Shown here: piece after piece, positions 33,288 through 40,843 of the stretch | Position numbering within the stretch: the first letter of the stretch is position 1 | Layout of the letters: each line of letters starts with the position of its first letter | Assembly: GCF_018603905.1 (NCBI RefSeq) | Contig: NZ_JAHFZZ010000009.1 | Coordinates: 124,001-188,000 of the forward strand | Direction of reading: 5' to 3' | Source of the DNA: Nonomuraea sp. NEAU-A123 | GTDB lineage: Bacteria > Actinomycetota > Actinomycetes > Streptosporangiales > Streptosporangiaceae | Length of the DNA: 64,000 nt | Notes under the pieces: model-generated | What the model was told of the DNA's origin: nothing | The model's input: only the letters and a program-made list of their open reading frames with translations | Database searches by the model: none | Made by a program: the position numbers and the translations under genes

Positions 33288-33521
33288 ATGGACGAGAAAT
33301 CCCTAGCAACTAGCTCGGACGGCCAACCCATGCGGCTACGGTTCGTCGGCAGCACGTCCAATCAGGGCGGATGTCCGACGCTGTACGAGACAGATCGGGG
33401 AACCATCGTGGTCCAAGGTCTCCAAGTCATGCACCCCACCACCCTGGCCGACGCGCGAGACATCCTCGATGGTGAAGCGTTCGTCGAGGTTCCCAGGGAG
33501 TTGTTCGAGTTCCTAAGGTGA
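33288..33521 (+). CDS. Small accessory protein linked to DUF6879
   Basis: 77 residues: MDEKSLATSSDGQP, then RFVGSTSNQGGCPTLYETDRGTIVVQG and VEVPRELFEFLR at the end. Proteins with the GCPTLYETDRGT-VVQG core commonly precede DUF6879 genes in actinomycetes, as here (gap 4 bases). Function unknown; the pair lies next to an XRE-DUF5753 regulator, a typical accessory module. Confidence 0.78.
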   Translation: MDEKSLATSSDGQPMRLRFVGSTSNQGGCPTLYETDRGTIVVQGLQVMHPTTLADARDILDGEAFVEVPRELFEFLR

Positions 33522-33525
33522 CCGG

Positions 33526-34053
33526 ATGACTCTGGTATCTGGTGAAAAGTTCGAGGAACTGTTCACCTCGTTCGAGGTGTCTGCGTTCCGCCTCGAAACG
33601 CGCGAGCGGTACCACCTGGCCAAGGATGAGGAGGAGCCGCTTCGCCGCTTCCTCGCCGGCGAACCCGACGACCTGGCGTGGATGAGCGGATGGCTGGACC
33701 TCATGAGGCACCACGCTGGACAGGGTCGAACCGTCCGGCGTGTTCGGGTGGTGTCACGCCCGTTCTCCGAATACACACGGTTCAGCATGTCCGTGGCCCG
33801 CCACAGCATCCCGGCTGGCGACCAGATCCACTACCTCGACCGTACGGAGACCGAACGACTCGGCCTCCCCTGTTCCGACTGGTGGTTGTTCGACGACCAG
33901 CGTCTCGCGCTTCTCCACCTGGACGAGGAAGATGTTCTCCATGGCGCAGAGATCATCACCGATCCGGAGATCATCGCGAGGCACCGCAAGTGGCGTGACG
34001 TTGCATGGCGCAACGCGGTCCCCCCTGAGGAGTTCGTGAACCTCGGTGCGTGA
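33526..34053 (+). CDS. DUF6879-family protein
   Basis: 175 residues. FEELFTSFEVSAFRLETRERY, YTRFSMSVARHSIPAGDQIHYLDR and CSDWWLFDDQRLALLHLDEE are the family's hallmark segments. DUF6879 proteins occur with WhiJ-type XRE regulators and small DUF397-like partners, suggesting a regulatory or toxin-antitoxin-like module, but no activity is established. It overlaps the XRE gene by 8 bases, so the two are translationally coupled. Confidence 0.85.
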   Translation: MTLVSGEKFEELFTSFEVSAFRLETRERYHLAKDEEEPLRRFLAGEPDDLAWMSGWLDLMRHHAGQGRTVRRVRVVSRPFSEYTRFSMSVARHSIPAGDQIHYLDRTETERLGLPCSDWWLFDDQRLALLHLDEEDVLHGAEIITDPEIIARHRKWRDVAWRNAVPPEEFVNLGA

Positions 34054-34888
34054 CATAGCCCGAGCCCGCCTTGCAATGGGGCAAGAGCTCAAAGAACTAC
34101 GACTGGACGCACGGCTGACCGGGCGGCAGCTTGCCGCCCGTTTCGACTGGCAGGCGTCCAAGATTTCTAAGATCGAAGGTGGCAAGCAGACCCCGTCAGA
34201 GGACGACATTCGGGCCTGGTGCGAAGCGACCGGTCGACCCGAGAAGGCGGCCTCTCTCATCTCCTCGCTCCGTGCCATGGAGACTCTCTACGGCGAATGG
34301 CGGCGGCAGCTCAGGCTCGGCACAGCGACCCGGCAGAAGTCCTGGGCTGAGATGGAAGCCGAAACCAAACACTTCCGAGTGTTCGAGTCGGTACTGATTC
34401 CTGGCCTCCTCCAGACCAGTGAATACGCACGTCTCCGTCTCTCCCAGGTGATCGCCTTCCACGACATCCCGAACGACCTCGAAGACGGCCTGGCTACTCG
34501 GATGCGCCGTCAGGAGATCCTCTACGCGCGAGACAAGTCCTTCCACTTCGTCATCTTGGAAGCCGCTCTCCGTCTCGGCATGGCTCCCTCCGACATCATG
34601 CTCGATCAGTTGGAGCGACTCATAGCCCTGTCGCTCATGCCCCGAGTCCGGCTCGGCATCGTGCCATTGAACGCCCAACTACCTTTCGCACCCCAGCACG
34701 GGTTCTGGATCTTCGATGAGCGCGCGGTTCATGTTGAGACGGTGGCCGCAGAGTTGACACTGACGCTTCCCGAGGAAGTAGCGCAGTATGTGCGCCTGTT
34801 CGATTGGTTCGCCAAGGCTGCTCAATACGGACATCAGGCACGGCAGATCATCACCAAGTCCATGGAGGCTCGCGCCAGGGATGCTTGA
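34046..34888 (+). CDS. XRE-family regulator with DUF5753 (WhiJ-like)
   Basis: 280 residues. Helix-turn-helix near residues 10-65 (LKELRLDARLTGRQLAARFDWQASKISKIEGGKQTP), then the DUF5753 domain with ESVLIPGLLQTSEYARL, RMRRQEILYARDKSFHFVILEAALR and IVPLNAQLPFAPQHGFWIFD. Proteins of this type regulate development or accessory genes with small partner proteins. GTG 34046 overlaps the DUF6879 gene. Confidence 0.92.
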   Translation: MRDIARARLAMGQELKELRLDARLTGRQLAARFDWQASKISKIEGGKQTPSEDDIRAWCEATGRPEKAASLISSLRAMETLYGEWRRQLRLGTATRQKSWAEMEAETKHFRVFESVLIPGLLQTSEYARLRLSQVIAFHDIPNDLEDGLATRMRRQEILYARDKSFHFVILEAALRLGMAPSDIMLDQLERLIALSLMPRVRLGIVPLNAQLPFAPQHGFWIFDERAVHVETVAAELTLTLPEEVAQYVRLFDWFAKAAQYGHQARQIITKSMEARARDA

Positions 34889-34978
34889 GGTTCCCACCCT
34901 TCAGCCAGAGACGTACCTCTTCGAGCAATTTCGAGCAACTTCCTTGCGACCTCTCGCCGTTGCTCCTAACGTCGAGAC

Positions 34979-35383
34979 ATGGCCTGCACACACACGACGG
35001 CATCGGCCGATGACCTGCTGGGACAGCCGATATCGGAGGAGAAGGCAGTAGCCCAGAACGCGGCCCTAGATCGGGTTCTGAAGCATCTGACGGCCGCGGG
35101 GGTTCACGCTGAGCTGATCAAGCGACTTGTGGTCGAGTGCGAGATCAACCCGGATCCGTCCGCCGCGACGTTTTGGCATCCCCCAGAGCTCAAGATTTAT
35201 GCGGACGAGGGCTGGCGGGTCGCCACGATCAGCATCGGCCCCCGCTCCGGTAGCTACATGGTCGAGCTGGCGCAGTGGGGCGAGGACAACGAGCCGCGAC
35301 CGGACAAGATCGAGGTGATCTCAGGAAGCCGTCCCGAATGGGTAGCGACGCTGATCACCGGCTCCTGGGAGGGCGCCTCATGA
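34979..35383 (+). CDS. Hypothetical protein
   Basis: 134 residues. N-terminal half helical (EKAVAQNAALDRVLKHLTAAGVHAELIKRLVVECEI), C-terminal half beta-like (ELKIYADEGWRVATISIGPRSGSYMVEL). No family recognised. Its stop overlaps the next ATG (ATGA at 35380-35383), so the two genes are coupled. It belongs to the accessory block downstream of the tRNA cluster. Confidence 0.65.
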   Translation: MACTHTTASADDLLGQPISEEKAVAQNAALDRVLKHLTAAGVHAELIKRLVVECEINPDPSAATFWHPPELKIYADEGWRVATISIGPRSGSYMVELAQWGEDNEPRPDKIEVISGSRPEWVATLITGSWEGAS

Positions 35384-35976
35384 GCGCTGTTGCCAAGGCC
35401 AGAGAAACAAGGTTCCGCTACCCCTACGTGATCGGGTGGACAGGAGAAGCTCAGAACCCTCCGCTGAAGTGGGTACCGCGCCGTGGCGGGCTGCGACTGA
35501 GCTACGCCGTGTCCCATCCGCAACGGCGTCCTCCTTCTGCGGCAGAGCCAGAACCGCGCGGGGCGGCCAGACTTCAGGACGGTCAACACGTTGCGGCAGT
35601 GGCGCTGCATGGAAACGCGCTGTGCCAGGTATGCGCCCGCTCTGCTGTGGATTGGGCCACGGGGCGGATTTGGTGGCTGCTGTCCTCTGGTTGTGGCGGT
35701 GATGGCGACGGCTACACCAATGCGCCCCCCACATGCCCGACCTGCATCCCGGAAGCGATCTCCCAGTGTTCGCACCTGCGGCGCAACGCGGCTGTCTTCA
35801 CCGTGGGCGACTGCTCACCCTTCGGGGTGCGGGCAGATGTGTTTGTTCCTTACTTGCCGCCGCTGGTGCCGTTCGAACGCAACGCCGTCCTCAGATTCGA
35901 TGAGTACGACATGCATCATGCTCTTGCTCGTGAACTGCTGGTTCGCCTGTCCGACGTGCAACCGGCATCTGTGTAG
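35380..35976 (+). CDS. Hypothetical protein with two Cys pairs
   Basis: 198 residues. Contains LCQVCARSAVDWATGRIWWLL and PPTCPTCIPEAISQC, i.e. CxxC pairs about 45 residues apart that could hold one zinc ion. The phrase HGNALCQVCA and the order of elements look like a degenerate HNH-type or zinc-ribbon fold, but no His-Asn-His motif is clear. Coupled to the upstream gene through ATGA. Function unknown. Confidence 0.65.
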   Translation: MSAVAKARETRFRYPYVIGWTGEAQNPPLKWVPRRGGLRLSYAVSHPQRRPPSAAEPEPRGAARLQDGQHVAAVALHGNALCQVCARSAVDWATGRIWWLLSSGCGGDGDGYTNAPPTCPTCIPEAISQCSHLRRNAAVFTVGDCSPFGVRADVFVPYLPPLVPFERNAVLRFDEYDMHHALARELLVRLSDVQPASV

Positions 35977-36034
35977 CCCCAGCCGCCCACCTTCCTGCGA
36001 ATGGACGTATCAAATCTTCACGACTGAAGGCTCG

Positions 36035-36508
36035 CTACAGCGGCTGCTCCAGCCAATGCCGCATGTGCACGAGACCTGCGGCTTCGAAGAAGGCCAACGC
36101 GCGCTTGTTGAAGTCCCACACGTCGGTCAGAAGGCTGGTACAGCCTGCCTCCTTGCCAGCCACGCGGATTGACTCGACCAGGGCTGTGCCTACTCCAGTA
36201 CGCGCCATGGTGGGGGCTACTGCGATGTGTTCCACGAAGACAAAGCTCCGGGGACGCATAAGCGCGTCCCCTGGGCGCTTGTGAATGGTCGCCGTGACAT
36301 AGCCGACAGGACGTTCCGGAGAGTCCGCGATGAACGCAAGAGCGTTCTCGCGCGCCAGGAAGGCGCTGTACAGGGACACCAGATCTTCAGCCGATGAGGG
36401 CGCACGGAAGATGTCAGGCCGCTCATTGACGTGAGGGGCATGCACGAAGTCGTTCAGTTGCGCCAACGTGGCCGCGTCATCTGGCGTCGCAGGACGGACC
36501 TTTACCAA
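36035..36508 (-). CDS. GNAT acetyltransferase, start region displaced by an insertion sequence
   Basis: 157 residues. KVRPATPDDAATLAQLNDFV, FVEHIAVAPTMARTGVGTALVE (acetyl-CoA loop with R-x-x-G-x-G/A) and VWDFNKRALAFFEAAGL identify a GNAT N-acetyltransferase; the acceptor is unknown. The present start is a TTG whose three bases are the first bases of the IS200/IS605 element (36506). If the element is removed, the frame continues rightwards into bases 38442-38450 as GTG-GTT-GTC-GTA-AAG, with a GTG start and an in-frame TAG 21 bases further upstream. So the insertion probably separated the gene from its own start and promoter, and expression now depends on the element. Confidence 0.8.
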   Translation of the reverse strand: MVKVRPATPDDAATLAQLNDFVHAPHVNERPDIFRAPSSAEDLVSLYSAFLARENALAFIADSPERPVGYVTATIHKRPGDALMRPRSFVFVEHIAVAPTMARTGVGTALVESIRVAGKEAGCTSLLTDVWDFNKRALAFFEAAGLVHMRHWLEQPL

Positions 36509-36522
36509 AGGTCCGCAGAAAG

Positions 36523-36542
36523 CCTCGGCCTTCAGGCCGGGG
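36523..36542 (+). repeat. Left-end hairpin of the IS element
   Basis: CCTCGGCC-TTCA-GGCCGGGG, 8 pairs including one T-G, recognised by the TnpA dimer. AAAG sits directly at its 5' foot as the guide that pairs with TTAC at the cleavage site. Confidence 0.88.
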
Positions 36543-36637
36543 ATGAATGCGGTCCCCTTTAGGGGATGGCCCGCCGGAGGCGGGGCAGGCCGGAGCGCGT
36601 AGCGCGGACCCGGAACCCGTCGGGTCCGCTCCGGGCG

Positions 36638-37054
36638 TCAGGTGGGTCGGCGTTGTTGTTCGATGTACGCCTTGATGATCGTGAGTGGTGCGCCGCCGCA
36701 GGAGGCGGCGAAGTAGGACGGGGACCAGAACACCCCACCCATGTGGGCGCGGTTGACACGGCCGGTGAACTCCTTGCGCAGGTAGTGCGAGGAGACGCCT
36801 TTCAACGAGTTGACGAGCTTGGAGATCGCGACCTTGGGCGGGTAGTTCACCAGGAGGTGGACGTGGTCGTGTTCGCCGTTGAACTCCCGCAGCTCGGCCT
36901 CGAAGCTGTCGCAGACTTCGATCATGATGTCCTCGCAGCGGCGCAGCATGGCGTTGTCGAACACGTTCCTGCGGTATTTCGTAACGAAGACCAGATGGAC
37001 GTGCAGTGCGGAAACTACATGTCGGCCTCTTCTGTATTCATCTTCTATGGCCAT
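36638..37054 (-). CDS. tnpA: IS200/IS605 transposase TnpA (HUH Y1)
   Basis: 138 residues. HVHLVFVTKYRR at the N terminus, the HUH motif HDHVHLL near residue 65, LKGVSSHYLRKEF, and the nucleophilic Tyr in IKAYIEQQ near the C terminus are the Y1 transposase signature. It cuts and rejoins single-stranded DNA at TTAC and TCAA using the subterminal hairpins. Length is a little under IS608 TnpA. Divergent from tnpB with 62 bases between the starts. Confidence 0.95.
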   Translation of the reverse strand: MAIEDEYRRGRHVVSALHVHLVFVTKYRRNVFDNAMLRRCEDIMIEVCDSFEAELREFNGEHDHVHLLVNYPPKVAISKLVNSLKGVSSHYLRKEFTGRVNRAHMGGVFWSPSYFAASCGGAPLTIIKAYIEQQRRPT

Positions 37055-37116
37055 AGACCTGACGATAGTGTGTTCGAGTCAGGTGTCAGGTGTTCGGGGT
37101 GAGGGGGGTGGTTCCG

Positions 37117-38364
37117 GTGAGGTTGCGCTACAACTACCGGCTGTACCCGGACGCCCCGGCGCGGGAGCTGCTGGCCCGGACCTTCGGGTGCGTGCGGGTG
37201 GTATGGAACGACGCCCTGGCGCTGCGCAAGCAGGCCCGCAAGGCGGGCCTGCCGTGGATCGGTGGCACAGACATCCAGAAGATCTGCGTCACCGCCGCGA
37301 AGAGGACCCCGGAACGGGAGTGGCTCGGCGAGGTCTCCCCGGTCCCGTTGCAGCAGTCGCTGCGCGACCTGGACGCGGCGTACAAGAACTTCTTCGACTC
37401 GGTCTCGGGCAAGCGGCGCGGCCCGAAGATGGGACTGCCCCGGTTCAAGACCGCGCGCGACCATCGGCAGACGGCACGGTTCAACGCCAACGCCTTCCGT
37501 CTGCGTGACAGCGGGATGTTGTACCTCGCGAAGATCGGCGAGGTTGAGGTCCGCTGGTCCCGCCCGCTCCCGGTGGCCCCGTCGTCGGTGACGGTCATCA
37601 AGGACGCGGGCGGGCGGTACTTCGCCTCGTTCGTCGTCGAAGTGCCCGACGATTCTCAGATCCTGCCCGGACTCGACGCGGACCCCGAGAGCGGGATCGA
37701 CCTCGGGCTGACCTGCTACGCGATCCCGTCGAACGGGGACAAGATCGCGAACCCGAAGTGGTTGCGACGGCGGGAGAAGAAGCTCGCCAAGCTCCAGCGG
37801 GAGCTGTCGCGCAAGAAGAAGGGATCGGCGAACCGGGACAAGGCTCGGGTCAAGGTAGCCCGCCAGCACGCGAAGGTGGGCGACGCGCGCAAGGACTTCC
37901 TGCACCAGGCCACAACCTCGATCATCCGTGAGAACCAAGCGGTGTACATCGAGGATCTGGCCGTGCGGGGCCTGGCGCGCGGGATGCTGGCCAAGTCTGT
38001 CAACGACGCCTCCTGGGGTGCGTTCCTGACCCTGCTGGATGGCAAAGCCCACCGATACGGGCGGACCCTTATCCGCATCGATCGGTGGTTCCCCTCCTCT
38101 CAGACCTGCCCCTGCTGCGGCTGGAAGGTCGGGAAACTCGCCCTGGACGTCCGCAAGTGGGACTGCCAGTCCTGCGGCGAACACCACGACCGGGACATCG
38201 CCGCTGCACTCAACATCCTCGCCGAAGGCCACCGCCTCCGACGGGAGCAGCACCGAAAGCAGGTGGCCGCCGGGCTGGCGGACACCCAAAACGACTGTGG
38301 AGAGCGGGTAAGACCGGGTGAGGCAACTCCGATCCCGGCACCGCCCGAAACCTACGCCGCGTGA
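37117..38364 (+). CDS. tnpB: TnpB RNA-guided nuclease of IS200/IS605
   Basis: About 415 residues. RuvC-like catalytic residues are visible: Asp195 in SGIDLGLTC, Glu279 in VYIEDLAVRGLARG, and Asp360 in DRDIAAALNI. A zinc ribbon with CPCCGWK and CQSCGEH lies between the last two. Many RKK/KLAKL basic segments fit RNA binding. TnpB proteins cut DNA next to a target-adjacent motif guided by an RNA made from the element's right end. For this copy the motif should be the TTAC at the left flank. GTG 37117 follows a G-rich ribosome site; GTG 37090 or 37108 are alternatives. Confidence 0.93.
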   Translation: MRLRYNYRLYPDAPARELLARTFGCVRVVWNDALALRKQARKAGLPWIGGTDIQKICVTAAKRTPEREWLGEVSPVPLQQSLRDLDAAYKNFFDSVSGKRRGPKMGLPRFKTARDHRQTARFNANAFRLRDSGMLYLAKIGEVEVRWSRPLPVAPSSVTVIKDAGGRYFASFVVEVPDDSQILPGLDADPESGIDLGLTCYAIPSNGDKIANPKWLRRREKKLAKLQRELSRKKKGSANRDKARVKVARQHAKVGDARKDFLHQATTSIIRENQAVYIEDLAVRGLARGMLAKSVNDASWGAFLTLLDGKAHRYGRTLIRIDRWFPSSQTCPCCGWKVGKLALDVRKWDCQSCGEHHDRDIAAALNILAEGHRLRREQHRKQVAAGLADTQNDCGERVRPGEATPIPAPPETYAA

Positions 38365-38441
38365 GCGGCATAGACGGAAGCAGTAAGAACCCTACGGCGA
38401 TGTAGGGGAATCCCCGGCCTTCAGGCCGGGGAGGATGTCAA
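38290..38441 (+). ncRNA. Probable TnpB guide RNA (omega RNA/reRNA) scaffold at the right end
   Basis: By analogy with characterised TnpB systems, an RNA covering the 3' end of tnpB and the right end, including the CCCCGGCC/GGCCGGGG hairpin, ends at TCAA and continues into the flank, whose first bases from 38442 (GACAACCACCAGTCGGATG...) would be the guide. The 5' limit is arbitrary here. Confidence 0.5.
38412..38431 (+). repeat. Right-end hairpin of the IS element
   Basis: CCCCGGCC-TTCA-GGCCGGGG, perfect 8 pairs, same loop as the left end. GAAT is directly at its 5' foot and TCAA follows 6 bases after its 3' foot. Confidence 0.88.
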
Positions 38442-38473
38442 GACAACCACCAGTCGGATGTTACGCCGCTACC

Positions 38474-39262
38474 TCAGGCGTCTGGAAGAGAGCCTCCAGG
38501 TTGGGTGTCGAGCCACTCCTGGAAGGTGGGGCCAGCGAGCTTGGCGTGCGGGCTGGGCAGGAGCCCGCCGCCGGCGGCGTACTCGGCATCGGGCATGCCG
38601 GAGCCGTCGACGCCGACGACCTGGATGCCCCGGCGGGCGCCGAGGAGTCTGGCCGCCTCGGCCATGATCTCCTTGCGGGGCCCGGCTATCTCGGGGATCG
38701 GCGTTCCGGGAGCGGGCTGGGCGGGCGCGTCAGGGGCGGTGGCCAGGTCGACCAGCTCCTCAGCCACGGTGCGGCACGCCACGAGCTGGCTGGGCCAGGC
38801 CGGGATGTAGGCGACCTCGCCCTGCTGCCAGTCCAGGAGCTGGCCGACGAATTCGTGGAACTGCGCGGCCCGCAGAATGCGAGCGGGCAGCGGGCCTGAC
38901 AGGTTGACCTCCTCGTGCACCTGCTTGGCGACGCCGAAACCGGCGGTGGCCTTGTCCATGCCGATGATGGAGGCGATGACGATCTGGCCGGCTCCTGCCT
39001 TCTGGCCGGCCTCGTGCAGGTTGCGGGCCGCCGTACGGAAGAACTCCGTCGCCGCCTCCTCGTCGGAGGCGTGCCACGACGCGACGTCGATGATGACATC
39101 GACCCCGGTGAGGGCCTCGGCGAGGCCTTCACCGGTGATGATATCCACGCCGGCGGCTCGGGACATCGGCACGACCTGGTGCCCCCGTTCGGCGAGGACG
39201 TCGACGACGTGGCGTCCCAGCCGCCCGGTCGCTCCTGCCACTGCGAACTTACTGATGCTCAT
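38474..39262 (-). CDS. NmrA/SDR-like NAD(P)-binding protein
   Basis: 262 residues. FAVAGATGRLGRHVVDVLAERGHQV is an atypical-SDR nucleotide motif (GxTGxxG). IDVASWHASDEEAATEF, IVIASIIGMDKATAGFGVAKQVHEE and RILRAAQFHEFVGQLLDW are typical for NmrA-like quinone reductases or regulators. In the ECF41 neighbourhood (carboxymuconolactone decarboxylase, oxidoreductase, epimerase) it is the epimerase/oxidoreductase component. Starts 27 bases after the CMD-like gene on the same strand, so likely in its operon. Confidence 0.88.
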   Translation of the reverse strand: MSISKFAVAGATGRLGRHVVDVLAERGHQVVPMSRAAGVDIITGEGLAEALTGVDVIIDVASWHASDEEAATEFFRTAARNLHEAGQKAGAGQIVIASIIGMDKATAGFGVAKQVHEEVNLSGPLPARILRAAQFHEFVGQLLDWQQGEVAYIPAWPSQLVACRTVAEELVDLATAPDAPAQPAPGTPIPEIAGPRKEIMAEAARLLGARRGIQVVGVDGSGMPDAEYAAGGGLLPSPHAKLAGPTFQEWLDTQPGGSLPDA

Positions 39263-39289
39263 GTTCAGGCCTTTCGTGGACGCTGCGGG

Positions 39290-39796
39290 TCAGTCGCTGT
39301 AGTTCTGGCCTGGGGGCATGCCGGGGATCGGCTTGGCGATGAGCGCGGCGGGGGTGAAGAAGCCGATATGGGCGATCGCCATGATGAGCGCCCAGAGCGC
39401 CTTGTCGTCGTAGTGCGCGGACGCCTTGGCGTAGAGCTCGTCGGGGACGCGCTCCCCGGATGGGTTCGGGGTGAGGACAGCCTCCACGAGCTCCAGCGCG
39501 ACCCGTTCGGCATCGGTGAAGTACGTGGCGTCCCGCCAGGTGGCCACGCCGGTGATGCGCTCCTCCGATTCCCCGGCCTTGCGCAGGTTTCCGGTTTCCC
39601 GGATGGTGAAGTACGTGCTGCCGAGGAGCTGCCCGGCGCGCAGCTGCAGCAGGCTGATGGTGGTCTGCGGAATCGCGCCGTTCCGGATGGCCTTGTGCAG
39701 TCCTTCGGCGACTCCCGCCATGTCGGGGACGAAGCGGAGGGGGTTGGGCATCCGCGACCGCAGATCCTCCTGCTTGGCCGTCGTGGGTGTGGACAT
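39290..39796 (-). CDS. Carboxymuconolactone-decarboxylase/AhpD-like protein lacking the CxxC site
   Basis: 168 residues, AhpD fold: ITLLQLRAGQL-like helix (TTISLLQLRAGQLLGSTYFT), ERITGVATWRDATYFTDAERVALELVEAV and SAHYDDKALWALIMAIAHIGFF. In the AhpD peroxidase family the helix normally reads G-C-x-Y-C; here it reads GSTYF, so both redox Cys are gone. Thiol peroxidase activity is therefore unlikely, and it may serve as a sensor or bind a different ligand. First gene of the leftward operon divergent from the ECF41 sigma factor. Confidence 0.87.
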   Translation of the reverse strand: MSTPTTAKQEDLRSRMPNPLRFVPDMAGVAEGLHKAIRNGAIPQTTISLLQLRAGQLLGSTYFTIRETGNLRKAGESEERITGVATWRDATYFTDAERVALELVEAVLTPNPSGERVPDELYAKASAHYDDKALWALIMAIAHIGFFTPAALIAKPIPGMPPGQNYSD

Positions 39797-39873
39797 ATCC
39801 GGGCCTTCCCTTCTCAATGTCAACTCGTTGGCGCGGCATCCTGACGAGCAACAGATCCCGGCGACCCGCTCCT

Positions 39874-39945
39874 TGTGACAGCGAGACCTATGTGACATGC
39901 CTCACCCTTCGTGGGTGTCACAAAGCGGTGGGGACCGGGATCGTA
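39874..39945. promoter_or_regulatory. Divergent ECF41-type promoter region
   Basis: The 155-base intergenic region holds three copies of TGTCACA: one on the plus strand (39916-39922, towards the sigma gene, with CGTA 19 bases on) and two on the minus strand (39897-39891 and 39880-39874, towards the CMD-like operon). ECF41 factors are known to use TGTCACA as -35 with a CGTC-like -10 about 16 bases away. The -35 elements match; I cannot see a perfect -10 at the standard distance. Confidence 0.55.
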
Positions 39946-39951
39946 CAGATC

Positions 39952-40830
39952 ATGGACTCGGCCACCGAGGCGTTCGTCGCCCACCGCAGCCTGCTGTTCA
40001 CCGTCGCCTACGAGATGCTCGGCTCGGCCGCCGACGCCGAGGACGTCCTGCAGGAGACCTGGATGCGGTGGGCGGGCGTCGACTTCGGCACGGTGCTGGA
40101 CCAGCGCGCGTACCTGATCCGGATCACCACCCGGCAGGCGCTCAAACGGCTGCGTACGCTGGGCCGGCGCAAGGAGTCCTATGTCGGTCCCTGGCTGCCC
40201 GAGCCGCTGCTGACCGCGCCCGATGTGGCCGAGGACGTCGAGCTGGCCGACAGTGTCTCGATGGCGATGCTGCTGGTGCTGGAGACGCTTCAGCCGACCG
40301 AGCGGGCGGTGTTCGTGCTGCGTGAGGTGTTCGATCTGGTCTACGACGAGATCGCCGAGGCCGTTGGCAAGAGCCCGGCCGCGGTCCGGCAGATCGCGCA
40401 CCGGGCACGGGCGCACGTCGCCGCCCGCCGCCCACGCGGCATCGCCTCCCCGGCTGAGACCCGAGATGCGCTCAGGGCCTTCCAACGCGCGGTCGAAACC
40501 GGCGATCTACAGGATCTGCTCGACATCCTCGCGCCGGACGTCGTCGCCCTGAGCGACGGCGGCGGAATCAGACATGCCCTGCCGCGGCCCATCGTGGGGA
40601 TCGGCCAGGTGGCTCGCTTGCTGGCCATCGGCTGGTGGAACCGCGACGCCGAAAGATCGGTCGAGCCGGTACAGATCAATGGCGGCCCGGGGCTGCTCGT
40701 CCGGATCGACGGGGAGATCGACGGCGTACTGGCGGTGCGGGTCGAGAACGGCTACGTCACCGGCGTCTACCACGTGCGCAATCCCGAGAAGCTGTCACGG
40801 GTGGAGCAAGAGACCACCGTGAGCCGCTGA
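39952..40830 (+). CDS. ECF41-type RNA polymerase sigma factor (SigJ-like)
   Basis: 292 residues. Sigma2 (MDSATEAFVAHRSLLFTVAYEMLGSAADAEDVLQETWMRW), sigma4 (LQPTERAVFVLREVFDLVYDEIAEAVGKSPAAVRQIAHRAR), then a C-terminal SnoaL-like extension of about 100 residues (FQRAVETGDLQDLLDILAPDVVALSDGGG), diagnostic of ECF41. These factors lack an anti-sigma gene and are controlled through the extension. The adjacent divergent CMD-like and NmrA-like genes are the classic ECF41 target set. ATG 39952. Confidence 0.93.
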   Translation: MDSATEAFVAHRSLLFTVAYEMLGSAADAEDVLQETWMRWAGVDFGTVLDQRAYLIRITTRQALKRLRTLGRRKESYVGPWLPEPLLTAPDVAEDVELADSVSMAMLLVLETLQPTERAVFVLREVFDLVYDEIAEAVGKSPAAVRQIAHRARAHVAARRPRGIASPAETRDALRAFQRAVETGDLQDLLDILAPDVVALSDGGGIRHALPRPIVGIGQVARLLAIGWWNRDAERSVEPVQINGGPGLLVRIDGEIDGVLAVRVENGYVTGVYHVRNPEKLSRVEQETTVSR

Positions 40831-40843
40831 GTCCGAGGCGTGG

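Larger units (their letters stand above)
36506..38441. mobile_element. Complete IS608-like IS200/IS605 element (tnpA + tnpB)
   Basis: 1,936 bases. Left flank ends in TTAC (36502-36505) and the right end is TCAA (38438-38441), the IS608-type left and right cleavage tetranucleotides. Each end has an 8-bp hairpin with a TTCA loop (36523-36542 and 38412-38431), and immediately 5' of them are AAAG (36519-36522) and GAAT (38408-38411), the IS608-type guide tetranucleotides. Divergent tnpA and tnpB lie inside. No target duplication is expected for this family. All recombination signals and both genes look intact, so the copy may be active. Confidence 0.9.
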
